Source of the DNA: Ignavibacteria bacterium
Lineage (GTDB): Bacteria; Bacteroidota; Ignavibacteria; Kapaibacteriales; UBA4661
DNA length: 64,000 nucleotides
Direction of reading: 5' to 3'
Assembly (NCBI GenBank): GCA_947459425.1
Contig: CANHDJ010000007.1
Location: 1-64,000 of the forward strand
This document shows, piece by piece, positions 9,248-16,743 of this stretch. A model generated the notes under the pieces. That model did not search any database. It had not been told where the DNA came from and saw only the letters and a list, made by a program, of their open reading frames with translations. The position numbers were made by a program, and so were the translations under genes. Position 1 is the stretch's first letter. Each line of letters starts with the position of its first letter.

Positions 9248-10096
9248 TCACCGTATTGCCCCAACCCCGCTGAGATAGTGCAAAATAACGCCCGCCGCCA
9301 CTGCGACGTTCAAGGATTCCGCCTCCGAAGCCCCTGCGCGTGTGATGCAAAATGTCTCGTGCAAAAGCGCTTGCACCTCTGGCGAGATTCCATGCGCCTC
9401 GCTGCCCAAAACAATCCCAAAACATCCGTCCACGTTCAACGCCGATAATTCCTGAGAACCCTGCAATGATGCGCCATAGAAGCGATAATGAGCAAAATCG
9501 CGGCGCAATGTTTCCGCAAGATGCCGGGACAGCACGGCACAGCGAAAAATTGCCCCCATCGTTGCGCGAAGCGTTTTAGGATTGAAGCGGTCTGCACAGC
9601 CTTCACCCAAAAGAATATTCCGAACTCCGAACCACTCCGCCGTGCGAATAATTGTCCCAACATTGCCCGGGTCGGCGATACCGTCCAATATTATGAGCGG
9701 TTTATCCGTCTCTAGCGGAATATCGGGATAATCAATGACGGCAAGGATTCCCTGCGGTGTTTGTGCATCGGTGAGCATGGCAAATTTTCGCTCCGAAGCC
9801 TCATAAACACTTACGCCAACTTCTGCAAATGCGTCTGCCATCGCGTACAGTCTTGCTTGGGCATTCGGTGAAGGCTTATCCGGCAACACAACCGAATACG
9901 GGCGATTGGCTCTGCCGCTCTGCACAAGTGATAGATACTCGCCGCACAGATGCTCGCCCTCAATCACGCACTGGCAAGCAATTTCGCGCTCTGAGCGCTT
10001 CTGTAATGCCCGAATATGCTGATGTTGACTGGCGGAGAGCAGCATCAATCGTGAAGTATCCTGGTGCGATTGATTTCGATGAGGTCGGTAGGTCAT
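9248..10096 (-). CDS. TrmH/SpoU-family RNA 2'-O-methyltransferase
   Basis: A 282-residue SPOUT methyltransferase that transfers a methyl group from S-adenosylmethionine to a ribose 2'-OH in rRNA or tRNA. The N-terminal RNA-binding substrate domain (HIRALQKRSEREIACQCVIEG) has the L30e-like form seen in RlmB-type proteins. The catalytic knot has all three motifs: ILDGIADPGNVGTIIRTAEWFG, GIVLGSEAHGIS and ESLNVAVAAGVILH. I chose the ATG at 10096 because the longer frame to 10222 would run through the probable promoter region shared with ssb. The exact target nucleotide cannot be predicted. Confidence 0.87.
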   Translation of the reverse strand: MTYRPHRNQSHQDTSRLMLLSASQHQHIRALQKRSEREIACQCVIEGEHLCGEYLSLVQSGRANRPYSVVLPDKPSPNAQARLYAMADAFAEVGVSVYEASERKFAMLTDAQTPQGILAVIDYPDIPLETDKPLIILDGIADPGNVGTIIRTAEWFGVRNILLGEGCADRFNPKTLRATMGAIFRCAVLSRHLAETLRRDFAHYRFYGASLQGSQELSALNVDGCFGIVLGSEAHGISPEVQALLHETFCITRAGASEAESLNVAVAAGVILHYLSGVGAIR

Positions 10097-10257
10097 ATCG
10101 GTTTTGCGTAATTTCTGAGAAGAATGTATTTTGGATGCAGCGACTATCCTTGATGGTTGGCTTTTGACTACGCAACCATGATGAGGATGTTTGGCGTTGC
10201 AAAATACACGAAATGCGAACAACGTTCATCACACAAAATTTACGATGCGAGGTTTCT

Positions 10258-10698
10258 ATGTCCAGAGGATTTAACCGCGTCTTGCTTATCGGAAACGTTG
10301 GCAAAGACCCCGAAATACGCTACACAACAAGCGGCGTACCTGTTGCCACCTTTGCCTTGGCAACATCGGAAATGTGGAAGGATAAAGACGGCGTACCGCA
10401 AGAGCGCACCGATTGGCACAACGTCGTGGCATGGCGCAAACTTGCCGAAATTATTCAAGAAATTGTAAAAAAAGGCTCACGGCTTTTGGTTGAGGGGAAA
10501 ATTCAAAACCGCTCCTACGAAAAAAATGGCGAAAAGCGCTTTATCACGGAGATACTTGCCGAAAATATTCTTGTGCTGGATGGGCGCAAAAACGTTGACG
10601 AGATGATACACGAAAGCCATGCAAACGGCATGAGCAAAGCGATTGCGAGCGTTGCGGGCTTCAGCGATACGCCGCCGGATGAGGATTTACCATTTTGA
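10258..10698 (+). CDS. ssb: Single-stranded DNA-binding protein
   Basis: A 146-residue SSB that coats single-stranded DNA during replication, repair and recombination. The OB fold begins NRVLLIGNVGKDPEIRYT and continues through DWHNVVAWRKLAE and GSRLLVEGKIQNRSYE. The C-terminal acidic tip ends DEDLPF, the conserved peptide that recruits SSB partner proteins. The start at 10258 (MSRGFNRV) is typical and has a weak GAGG upstream; the longer frame to 10213 is less likely. It is divergent from the RNA methyltransferase gene and followed by a strong terminator. Confidence 0.95.
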   Translation: MSRGFNRVLLIGNVGKDPEIRYTTSGVPVATFALATSEMWKDKDGVPQERTDWHNVVAWRKLAEIIQEIVKKGSRLLVEGKIQNRSYEKNGEKRFITEILAENILVLDGRKNVDEMIHESHANGMSKAIASVAGFSDTPPDEDLPF

Positions 10699-10784
10699 GA
10701 ATAATTGCGAATTGAGTAATCACGGCATGAAATCAGCCCGTGCAATCAGTTTTACCGACAACAATTTGAATAATCCTTGATTTC

Positions 10785-10818
10785 TTGACGATTGTTGTTG
10801 GAGATTTCCGTAAATTTG
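10785..10818 (+). promoter_or_regulatory. Bacteroidota-type promoter for the RsmI-like gene
   Basis: TTG at 10785-10787 is followed after 23 bases by TAAATTTG at 10811-10818, an exact match to the TTG/TAnnTTTG form of Bacteroidota housekeeping promoters, with spacing at the long end of the known range. Transcription would start near 10825, inside the terminator hairpin and about 50 bases before the next ATG. Confidence 0.5.
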
Positions 10819-10862
10819 CGGTTTTGAGTGACGCTCGTTCACTCAAAACCGCTTTTTATTTT
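10818..10862 (+). terminator. Intrinsic terminator after ssb
   Basis: A perfect 14-bp stem (arms 10818-10831 and 10839-10852) with a 7-base loop is followed by the T-rich tail TTTTTATTTT. This is the strongest terminator in the window. It ends ssb transcription only 15 bases before the ATG of the RsmI-like gene, and its left arm overlaps the predicted promoter of that gene. Confidence 0.88.
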
Positions 10863-10876
10863 CGTTTCATCAATCT

Positions 10877-12298
10877 ATGAACACCTCTTCACATCTGTTG
10901 ACTTCCGATGCGCCCGAAGGGCAGAATATCGGATTTTCCGACGCTTTAGAGCCTCTTGCGCATGACGCGCCGGAGCAAAGCGCACACTCGCAAGCCGCCG
11001 AACCCGACGGGGATATTCCGCCGGATTTTGCGCTTCATGCGCCAAGTTTGTCGGCTGCGCCCACCAAAGAGAAGGCAAAAGCTATCAATCATGGTACGCT
11101 ATATATCGTTTCCACGCCAATTGGAAACAATGACGACATAAGCCTCCGTGCCATTAAAACGCTCAAACAAGCCGATGTTGTTATTGGCGAAGAAGGCAAA
11201 ACCGTTGCGCGATTACTCCACGAACACCGCATTACCAAAAAACTCGAAGAGCTTAACGAACACAACGAAAACGAGCAAACCCGTACCTTGATGGGAATGC
11301 TCAAAAACGGTAAAGACCTCGCTCTCGTCTCCGATGCTGGAACGCCGCTTCTGGCCGACCCCGGCGCACAACTCGTGCGCAAGGCAATCGAAGCGGGTAT
11401 TGCCGTTCGCGCTATTCCGGGCGTAACAAGCATTATGACCGCCTTGATTACAAGCGGTCTTCCGATGGATTCCTTCGTCTTTGCGGGCTTTGTAAGCCGC
11501 GAACCGGGTGAACGCTTGCAAGAACTCAAGCGCCTCGCACAAGAGCCACGCACAGTCGCGCTGTTGGAAACGCCCTACCGCCTTGTGCCGCTCTTGGAAG
11601 CAGCCCGTCAAATTATGCCGCAACGCAGAGCCTATCTGGGCTGCAACCTCACAATGGATTCCGAGACGCACCATTACGGCACAGTAAGCGAACTTTATAC
11701 CAAATTTGTGGTTTCGCGCTTCAAAGGCGAATTTGTCTTTTGTTTTGAAGGCGTAAAAGGTGGACAAAATCTTGCTCCGCAGCCACAAGAGCGCCGAGAT
11801 GAATATCGTGATAAAAAACCTTTCAACCGCGAAGGTGGCTTCAAACGTGAAGGTGGCGGCAACCGTGAGGGCGGCTTCAACCGTGAAGGTGGCTTCAAAC
11901 GTGAAGGCGGCGGCAACCGCGACAGTGGATTCAAACGAGAGGGTGGAAGTAGCGGTCGTGGTGATGGCTTCAAGCGTGAGGGTGGCGGAGGGCGCGGTGA
12001 TGGCTTCAAACGTGAAGGTGGTGGCGGTCGCGGTGATGGATTCAAGCGTGAGGGTGGTGGCGGTCGCGGTGATGGCTTCAAGCGTGAAGGTGGCGGCGGT
12101 CGCGGTGATGGCTTCAAGCGTGAAGGCGGCGGTGGCGGTGATTCCCGCAGTGGCGGCAGACCCGGAGGCAGACCTGAAGCCGCACGTGGCGGTGGTTTCA
12201 AGCGCGAGGGAAATTTCCGACGCGAAGGAGGCGGTAGGCAACAAGGCGATAAACCGCAAGGAAATAAGCCTCAAGGCGATGCACCAAAAAGTGAGTAA
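10877..12298 (+). CDS. RsmI-like SAM methyltransferase with FKREGGG-repeat tail
   Basis: A 473-residue protein with three parts. Residues 1-70 are an acidic, probably disordered leader. Residues 73-295 are a tetrapyrrole-methylase-fold domain of the RsmI type (TLYIVSTPIGNNDDISLRA, LVSDAGTPLLADPGAQLV, AIPGVTSIMTALITSGLP). RsmI itself 2'-O-methylates C1402 of 16S rRNA. The usual CEDTR motif reads GEEGK here, and the usual C-terminal RsmI domain is absent, so this may be the shorter paralogue found in Bacteroidota. Residues 305-473 are Gly/Arg/Lys/Phe-rich: FKREGG and NREGG units, then five 12-residue GRGDGFKREGGG units, then more RGG-like sequence. Such tails commonly bind RNA. Own promoter likely. 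Confidence 0.85.
   Translation: MNTSSHLLTSDAPEGQNIGFSDALEPLAHDAPEQSAHSQAAEPDGDIPPDFALHAPSLSAAPTKEKAKAINHGTLYIVSTPIGNNDDISLRAIKTLKQADVVIGEEGKTVARLLHEHRITKKLEELNEHNENEQTRTLMGMLKNGKDLALVSDAGTPLLADPGAQLVRKAIEAGIAVRAIPGVTSIMTALITSGLPMDSFVFAGFVSREPGERLQELKRLAQEPRTVALLETPYRLVPLLEAARQIMPQRRAYLGCNLTMDSETHHYGTVSELYTKFVVSRFKGEFVFCFEGVKGGQNLAPQPQERRDEYRDKKPFNREGGFKREGGGNREGGFNREGGFKREGGGNRDSGFKREGGSSGRGDGFKREGGGGRGDGFKREGGGGRGDGFKREGGGGRGDGFKREGGGGRGDGFKREGGGGGDSRSGGRPGGRPEAARGGGFKREGNFRREGGGRQQGDKPQGNKPQGDAPKSE
11954..12133 (+). repeat. Five 36-bp tandem repeats inside the methylase gene
   Basis: Five near-identical 36-base units, each encoding GRGDGFKREGGG, lie end to end at 11954-11989, 11990-12025, 12026-12061, 12062-12097 and 12098-12133. 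Differences are mostly silent third positions. The upstream 11823-11950 stretch has shorter related FKREGG/NREGG units. Because units are multiples of three, changes in copy number keep the frame. Confidence 0.92.
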
Positions 12299-12372
12299 AG
12301 GCTTCGTTACGATGTCGAGCGAAGCTGAAAGGTTAATCAGCTATAACTATTCAACATATCGGAGAAAAAACT

Positions 12373-12756
12373 ATGGCTTACGATGATGATTCCAAAGACC
12401 CACGCATTCGCGCCACACAAAGCGTGTGGGGGATTGCTTGTGGCATGATGGGCATATCTATCCCACTTATTGCGATTACTGGTGGTGCTGGTGGTATGTC
12501 CTATTTGCCGCTCATGGTCATTGCTGGTGCGGCTGCCAGCAGCCTTGCTATTTGGTTCGCGCCGCAGCGTGAAAAGACGTACATCGAATCCGCACCAATG
12601 CACGAGTTGGAAGACATTAAACGCGGCATACTGGATCTTCGGGATTATATCGGCTCATTAGAGCAGAAAATTGAAGACCAGGAACTGCAACTGCGTATTA
12701 CACAAGCAAATACTGGAAAATCTTCTGAAGGGAAACTGCCCGAAAATCCAGTGTAA
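12373..12756 (+). CDS. Small membrane protein with C-terminal coiled coil
   Basis: A 127-residue protein I do not recognise by name. Residues 1-15 are charged. Two hydrophobic segments follow (GIACGMMGISIPLIAITGG and PLMVIAGAAASSLAIWFA). A soluble region of about 60 residues with heptad-like spacing (LEDIKRGILDLRDYIGSLEQKIEDQELQL) is likely a coiled coil facing the cytoplasm. A GGAG precedes the ATG by eight bases, supporting the start. It lies 75 bases after the RsmI-like gene on the same strand. No enzymatic motif is visible; a scaffold or phage-shock-like role would be speculation. Confidence 0.75.
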   Translation: MAYDDDSKDPRIRATQSVWGIACGMMGISIPLIAITGGAGGMSYLPLMVIAGAAASSLAIWFAPQREKTYIESAPMHELEDIKRGILDLRDYIGSLEQKIEDQELQLRITQANTGKSSEGKLPENPV

Positions 12757-12806
12757 ATCAGGTATTTCATACGTGACCAAACAATCTCTTTTTTGAAAGT
12801 GATACA

Positions 12807-12995
12807 ATGACAACCATAGCAAAAAAACAGGTAAAACCAGCGCTCACAACGAATCCATCCCAAAACAGTGATGCAATATGGGATGAACTTCTTGCGAAAC
12901 CCGAATCGGAGGAGTTTTTAGCATTGATGATTGCGGAAGTCAGGCAAGAAGAGGCGGAAGGTACGCTTATGGAAGGCGCTTGGGATGAAATCTAG
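12807..12995 (+). CDS. Putative antitoxin of a type II toxin-antitoxin pair
   Basis: A 62-residue acidic protein (AIWDELLAKPESEEFLALMIAEVRQEEAEGTLMEG) encoded immediately before a RelE/ParE-type toxin gene. The start of the toxin frame overlaps its last codons by 11 bases, the usual translational coupling in toxin-antitoxin pairs. The negatively charged helical C-terminal half could wrap around the basic toxin. There is no recognisable DNA-binding fold; the 20-residue N-terminus is polar. The assignment rests on size, charge and position only. Confidence 0.6.
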   Translation: MTTIAKKQVKPALTTNPSQNSDAIWDELLAKPESEEFLALMIAEVRQEEAEGTLMEGAWDEI

Positions 12996-13293
12996 GATGA
13001 CAGCACGATTTCGTGCGTTGTTCAAAAAACTTCCTGCTCAGATACGGGCATTAGCAACGCAGTCCTATCGGGAGTGGTCAAAAAATCCAAAGTATCCCAG
13101 CCTTCATTTTAAGCCTCTGCACCCAAAGCACTTTAATGTCTGGTCAGCGAGAGTTGGTGCGGAGTATCGGGCTTTGGCACTTGTTGAAGACGACACAGCA
13201 AAATGGTTTTGGATAGGCACACACAAAGAGTACGACCAAATTCTAGCAAACCTCAGAGCCGTCGCAAAAGGCAAAAAGCAGACGAATGACTAA
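12985..13293 (+). CDS. RelE/ParE-family toxin
   Basis: A 102-residue basic protein matching the pattern of a RelE/ParE-superfamily subgroup: RFRALFKKLPAQIRALATQSY, then WSKNPKYPSLHFKPL, then FNVWSARVGAEYRALAL, ending in KWFWIGTHKEYDQIL. Characterised relatives are ribosome-dependent mRNA interferases or gyrase inhibitors; which one applies here cannot be told. The ATG at 12985 gives an 11-base overlap with the antitoxin gene; a second ATG at 12997 would give none. The stop codon falls inside the heptameric repeat array that leads into guaA. Confidence 0.75.
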   Translation: MKSRMTARFRALFKKLPAQIRALATQSYREWSKNPKYPSLHFKPLHPKHFNVWSARVGAEYRALALVEDDTAKWFWIGTHKEYDQILANLRAVAKGKKQTND

Positions 13294-13325
13294 TGAACCA
13301 ATGACCAATCAACCAATGACCACAT
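13281..13325. repeat. Heptameric/octameric repeat array before guaA
   Basis: Units GACGAAT, GACTAAT, GAACCAAT, GACCAAT, CAACCAAT and GACCACAT run head to tail. The array begins inside the last codons of the toxin gene, provides its TAA stop, and its final unit provides most of the guaA ATG at 13324. It shares GACTAAT and GACCAAT with the array at 1920-1975. Confidence 0.6.
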
Positions 13326-14877
13326 GACCCACTCCGAACGCATCATCATCCTCGACTTCGGTTCGCAATACACCCAGCTTATCGCCCGCAAAGTCCGCGA
13401 AAACGGCGTATTTGCTGAACTTCACCCGTACACCATTAGCGAACAAGCGCTTGCTGAGTTGCAGCCCAAAGGCATTATTTTATCGGGCAGCCCCTTCAGT
13501 GTCTATGCCGAAGGCGCACCCTTACCTGCGTTTGACGTGTTTGCTTTTGCTGAAGCACGGAAAATTCCCGTTTTGGGGCTGTGCTATGGCTTGCAACTCA
13601 TCGCCCAGACGCAGGGCGGCGCGGTGGACAAAGCCGCTAAACGTGAGTTTGGTTATGCAGCGCTGGAAATTGTTGCCGAAAGCCCGCTTTGGAAGGATAT
13701 TCCGCCCAGTTCACAGGTCTGGATGTCTCATGGAGACTCGCTCACGGCATTTCCCAAGGGGTTCGATATTATTGGCAAAACCGAAAATGCGCCCTATTGC
13801 GCCTTGCAGAATCTTGAGCGAAAAATTTTCGGTTTGCAGTTCCACCCCGAAGTCCACCACAGCACCGATGGAAAGACGATGCTGGCGAATTTTCTCTTTG
13901 AAATTTGCGGCTGTACGGGCGGCTGGGATGCGGGTTCGTTTGTGGAAGAGGCAGTGCGGGAGATTCGCGCTAAGGTCGGCACGGGCGGTGTGATTTGTGC
14001 CTTATCGGGCGGTGTGGATTCGACCGTAGCGGCGGTGCTGCTCCACAAAGCCATCGGTAAGCAGCTTCATTGCATCCACATTGATAACGGGCTTATGCGC
14101 TCACAGGAGAGCCGCACGGTGGTGGAACTTTTCAAAACGCACTTCGACCTCAGCATTGACTTTGTTGATGCGTCAGGCCTGTTTTTAAGCCGTTTGGAAG
14201 GAATTTCTGACCCCGAGCAAAAGCGTAAAATTATCGGAAAAACCTTCATCGAAGTTTTTGATACTGAGGCAAAAAAATTCGGCGACGCAGAGTTCCTCGC
14301 CCAAGGTACGCTCTATCCCGACGTGATAGAATCGGTCTCCTTCAAAGGTCCGTCGGTAACGATTAAAACCCATCACAACGTCGGCGGGCTGCCGGAGAAC
14401 ATGAAACTCCGCTTAGTAGAGCCATTCCGTGAGCTATTCAAAGATGAAGTGCGGGCGGTAGGGCGCTTGCTGGGTGTTCCCGATTGGTTTATTGACCGTC
14501 ATCCTTTCCCCGGACCCGGCTTGGCTATTCGTGTTCCGGGAACAATCACGCGCGAAAAATTGGAAATTTTACGCAAAGCAGATGATATTTATCTCGACGA
14601 AATCCGCTCATCGGGGCTGTACAATGAGATTTGGCAAGCATTCGCAGTGCTGCTTCCCGTGCAGACGGTCGGCGTGATGGGCGATGAGCGCACCTACGAG
14701 TATGTATGCGCCCTCCGCGCCGTTACGAGTGTGGACGGAATGACGGCGAACTGGTTCCCGATGCCCTACGATGTGCTGGCGCGGATGTCGAACCGCATTG
14801 TCAGCGAAGTTCGCGGCATAAACCGCGTTGTGTATGACGTTTCGAGCAAACCTCCGGCGACGATTGAGTGGGAGTAA
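13324..14877 (+). CDS. guaA: GMP synthase (glutamine-hydrolysing)
   Basis: A 517-residue enzyme that converts XMP, ATP and glutamine to GMP, the last step of guanine nucleotide synthesis. The N-terminal class I glutamine amidotransferase domain has [19 protein letters not shown], the nucleophile loop [10 protein letters not shown] and the [11 protein letters not shown] histidine-glutamate pair. The synthetase domain starts at [18 protein letters not shown], the PP-loop that binds ATP. The C-terminal dimerisation domain has [11 protein letters not shown] and ends in [16 protein letters not shown] sequence ([12 protein letters not shown]). Length is standard. The start codon is formed by the repeat array just upstream. 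Confidence 0.97.
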   Translation: MTHSERIIILDFGSQYTQLIARKVRENGVFAELHPYTISEQALAELQPKGIILSGSPFSVYAEGAPLPAFDVFAFAEARKIPVLGLCYGLQLIAQTQGGAVDKAAKREFGYAALEIVAESPLWKDIPPSSQVWMSHGDSLTAFPKGFDIIGKTENAPYCALQNLERKIFGLQFHPEVHHSTDGKTMLANFLFEICGCTGGWDAGSFVEEAVREIRAKVGTGGVICALSGGVDSTVAAVLLHKAIGKQLHCIHIDNGLMRSQESRTVVELFKTHFDLSIDFVDASGLFLSRLEGISDPEQKRKIIGKTFIEVFDTEAKKFGDAEFLAQGTLYPDVIESVSFKGPSVTIKTHHNVGGLPENMKLRLVEPFRELFKDEVRAVGRLLGVPDWFIDRHPFPGPGLAIRVPGTITREKLEILRKADDIYLDEIRSSGLYNEIWQAFAVLLPVQTVGVMGDERTYEYVCALRAVTSVDGMTANWFPMPYDVLARMSNRIVSEVRGINRVVYDVSSKPPATIEWE

Positions 14878-14906
14878 GGTTCAGAAATTACCGAAAAAAA
14901 AATGTT

Positions 14907-16100
14907 ATGCAAATCGAAAGCGTTCAAATAGAAAATTACAAGGTTTTTCGCGCTGCTGAGGTGCGAAATTTGCCGCCAATGTGCGTCTTTCTTGGTGCGA
15001 ATGGTGCCGGGAAATCCACGTTTTTTGATGTATTCGGTTTTTTAAGCGATGCTCTCAAAACTAATGTTCGTGCGGCTTTGGGGGCAAGAGGCGGATGGAA
15101 AGAAGTTATTTCGCGGGGGCAAATGGGCGATATTGCCATCACCATCAAGTTTCGGAATGCTCCGAAAGAGCCGATTATCACTTACGAACTTGCTGTCGGA
15201 TTGCTGCCCGATTCAACGCTTCCTGTGGTCAAACGCGAAGTTTTAAGCTATCGGCGAGGGCAGACTGGTCGCCCATTCAAGTTTCTCAACTTTAGCAATG
15301 GTGTAGGGTTTGCGATTGTCAATGAAATTGAATTTTCAGCCGCAAAGCAGGATTTTCAAGAGCAGCGCGAGGAATTTCGTTTGGATTCGCCGGATATTTT
15401 AGCAATTAAAGGACTGGGGCAGTTCCAGCGCTTCAAGGCAATATCGGATTTTCGCAAATTGCTGGATAATTGGTACGTTGCCAATTTTCAAATTCCTGAT
15501 GCAAAGCGCACTCAAGACCAAGGATTCAGCGAGCGTCTTTCTTCGACGGCGGATAATTTGGCTCAGGTCGCCGATTTTATGTTTGAGCATCACCCGGACG
15601 TATTCCAACGGGTACTAGAGAAGATGCAGCGCCGTGTTCCGGGCGTGGAAAGAGTCGAGGCACATAAATCGGAGGAAGGGCGAATTTTGCTGCGCTTCCA
15701 CGATGGCAGCTTCAAAGACCCGTTTTTAGCGCGGTATGTTTCCGATGGTACGCTGAAAATGTTCGCCTATTTGCTCTTGCTTCATACGCCCCTGCCCTAT
15801 CAACTTCTCTGCATTGAAGAGCCGGAGAATTATTTGCATCCCGATTTGCTCATGGAATTAGCGGAAGAATTTAGAGAATATGCGGCTTCCGGCAGGCAAG
15901 TGTTTATCTCGACGCACTCGCCGGATTTCGTGAATGCTCTGAATTTGGATGAAGTATTTTGGCTAACGAAAAAACAAGGCTGCACTGAGATTTTACCAGC
16001 TTCTGAAGATACGATAACATCTGATTTAGTTCGTGCCGGCGACGGACTTGGATCACTCTGGACACAAGGATATTTGCGGGGAAGCGGGGTGCAGCGATGA
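14907..16100 (+). CDS. AAA ATPase (AAA_21 / RecF-OLD-like)
   Basis: A 397-residue ABC-type AAA ATPase. Walker A is GANGAGKST (residues 30-38). Walker B is in LLCIEEPENYLHPDLL near residue 301, followed by the FISTHSPDFVNAL segment characteristic of the AAA_21/OLD/RecF group. The start at 14907 (MQIESVQIENYKVF) is typical of the family and lies 29 bases after guaA; a longer frame overlaps guaA. The stop overlaps the next start by four bases (ATGA), so it is translationally coupled to the DUF4276 protein. This arrangement of a DNA-repair-like ATPase plus a Toprim-like partner is found in several phage-defence and overcoming-lysogenisation-defect-like systems; function here is inferred. Confidence 0.85.
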   Translation: MQIESVQIENYKVFRAAEVRNLPPMCVFLGANGAGKSTFFDVFGFLSDALKTNVRAALGARGGWKEVISRGQMGDIAITIKFRNAPKEPIITYELAVGLLPDSTLPVVKREVLSYRRGQTGRPFKFLNFSNGVGFAIVNEIEFSAAKQDFQEQREEFRLDSPDILAIKGLGQFQRFKAISDFRKLLDNWYVANFQIPDAKRTQDQGFSERLSSTADNLAQVADFMFEHHPDVFQRVLEKMQRRVPGVERVEAHKSEEGRILLRFHDGSFKDPFLARYVSDGTLKMFAYLLLLHTPLPYQLLCIEEPENYLHPDLLMELAEEFREYAASGRQVFISTHSPDFVNALNLDEVFWLTKKQGCTEILPASEDTITSDLVRAGDGLGSLWTQGYLRGSGVQR

Positions 16101-16696
16101 ATGATGAGCGTCTGCTCCAAGCCGCACAGAATCTTGTCCCGGAGCGGGTCGAAATTTTGGTAGAAGAGCGCTCAATGTATGAATTTCTGCTGCGCTTTTT
16201 GCCGCGTATTTTGCCATCAGGATATGCGATTGAGCAGAATTGCTTTATCCGCCCACATCAAGGCAAAAGTGATTTGCAGAAGTCTATACCCAAGAAAATA
16301 CGAGGGTTCCAGAACCACCCTCTGCCTGTGAAGTTTATTATTCTCCACGACCAAGACAGCAACGATTGCCGAAAATTGAAGCAGGAACTACGGGCGCTCT
16401 GTGGCAATACTCCGGCGCTCATTCGTATTGCCTGCCGCGAGCTAGAATCGTGGTATTTAGGCGATATGGCGGCGTTGGAAGAAATTTATCCTCGTTTCAA
16501 AAGTGAGCATTACCGCCAGCGCAAGGCATTTCGCACACCAGATGAATGCTTCGCAGCGCACGATTTGAAGCGCCTTATCCCAACATTTCAAAAAATAAGC
16601 GCGGCACGAGCATTAGGCGAGTGCATTGAGATTGCGAATAACACGTCGCCCAGCTTTCGAGCTTTTGTCGAAGGTTTACAAACATTTTTGGTGTAA
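16097..16696 (+). CDS. DUF4276-like (Toprim-fold) protein, partner of the AAA ATPase
   Basis: A 199-residue protein matching the DUF4276 pattern. The acidic residue in EILVEERSMYEFLLRFLPRIL, the hydrophobic strand ending in ILHDQDSNDC and the CRELESWYLGDM segment are its hallmarks. The E then D-x-D order is that of Toprim nuclease/topoisomerase domains, so metal-dependent phosphodiester chemistry is plausible. It is encoded with a 4-base overlap with the ATPase gene, so the two products are probably made in fixed ratio and act together. There is no signal peptide. The exact substrate and any defence role are unproven. Confidence 0.78.
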   Translation: MNDERLLQAAQNLVPERVEILVEERSMYEFLLRFLPRILPSGYAIEQNCFIRPHQGKSDLQKSIPKKIRGFQNHPLPVKFIILHDQDSNDCRKLKQELRALCGNTPALIRIACRELESWYLGDMAALEEIYPRFKSEHYRQRKAFRTPDECFAAHDLKRLIPTFQKISAARALGECIEIANNTSPSFRAFVEGLQTFLV

Positions 16697-16743
16697 ACTG
16701 CCCATTCAATCGGCACTATTTCCTATTCAACGGCTTTAATACT

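Noticed and set aside
11954..12133. Five 36-bp repeats considered as a CRISPR array.
   Set aside because: Units are contiguous with no spacers and encode in-frame peptide repeats.
11213..12274. A long antisense frame of 353 codons opposite the RsmI-like gene.
   Set aside because: It is a shadow of the Gly/Arg repeat codons, has no motif, and the plus-strand frame has clear methylase motifs.
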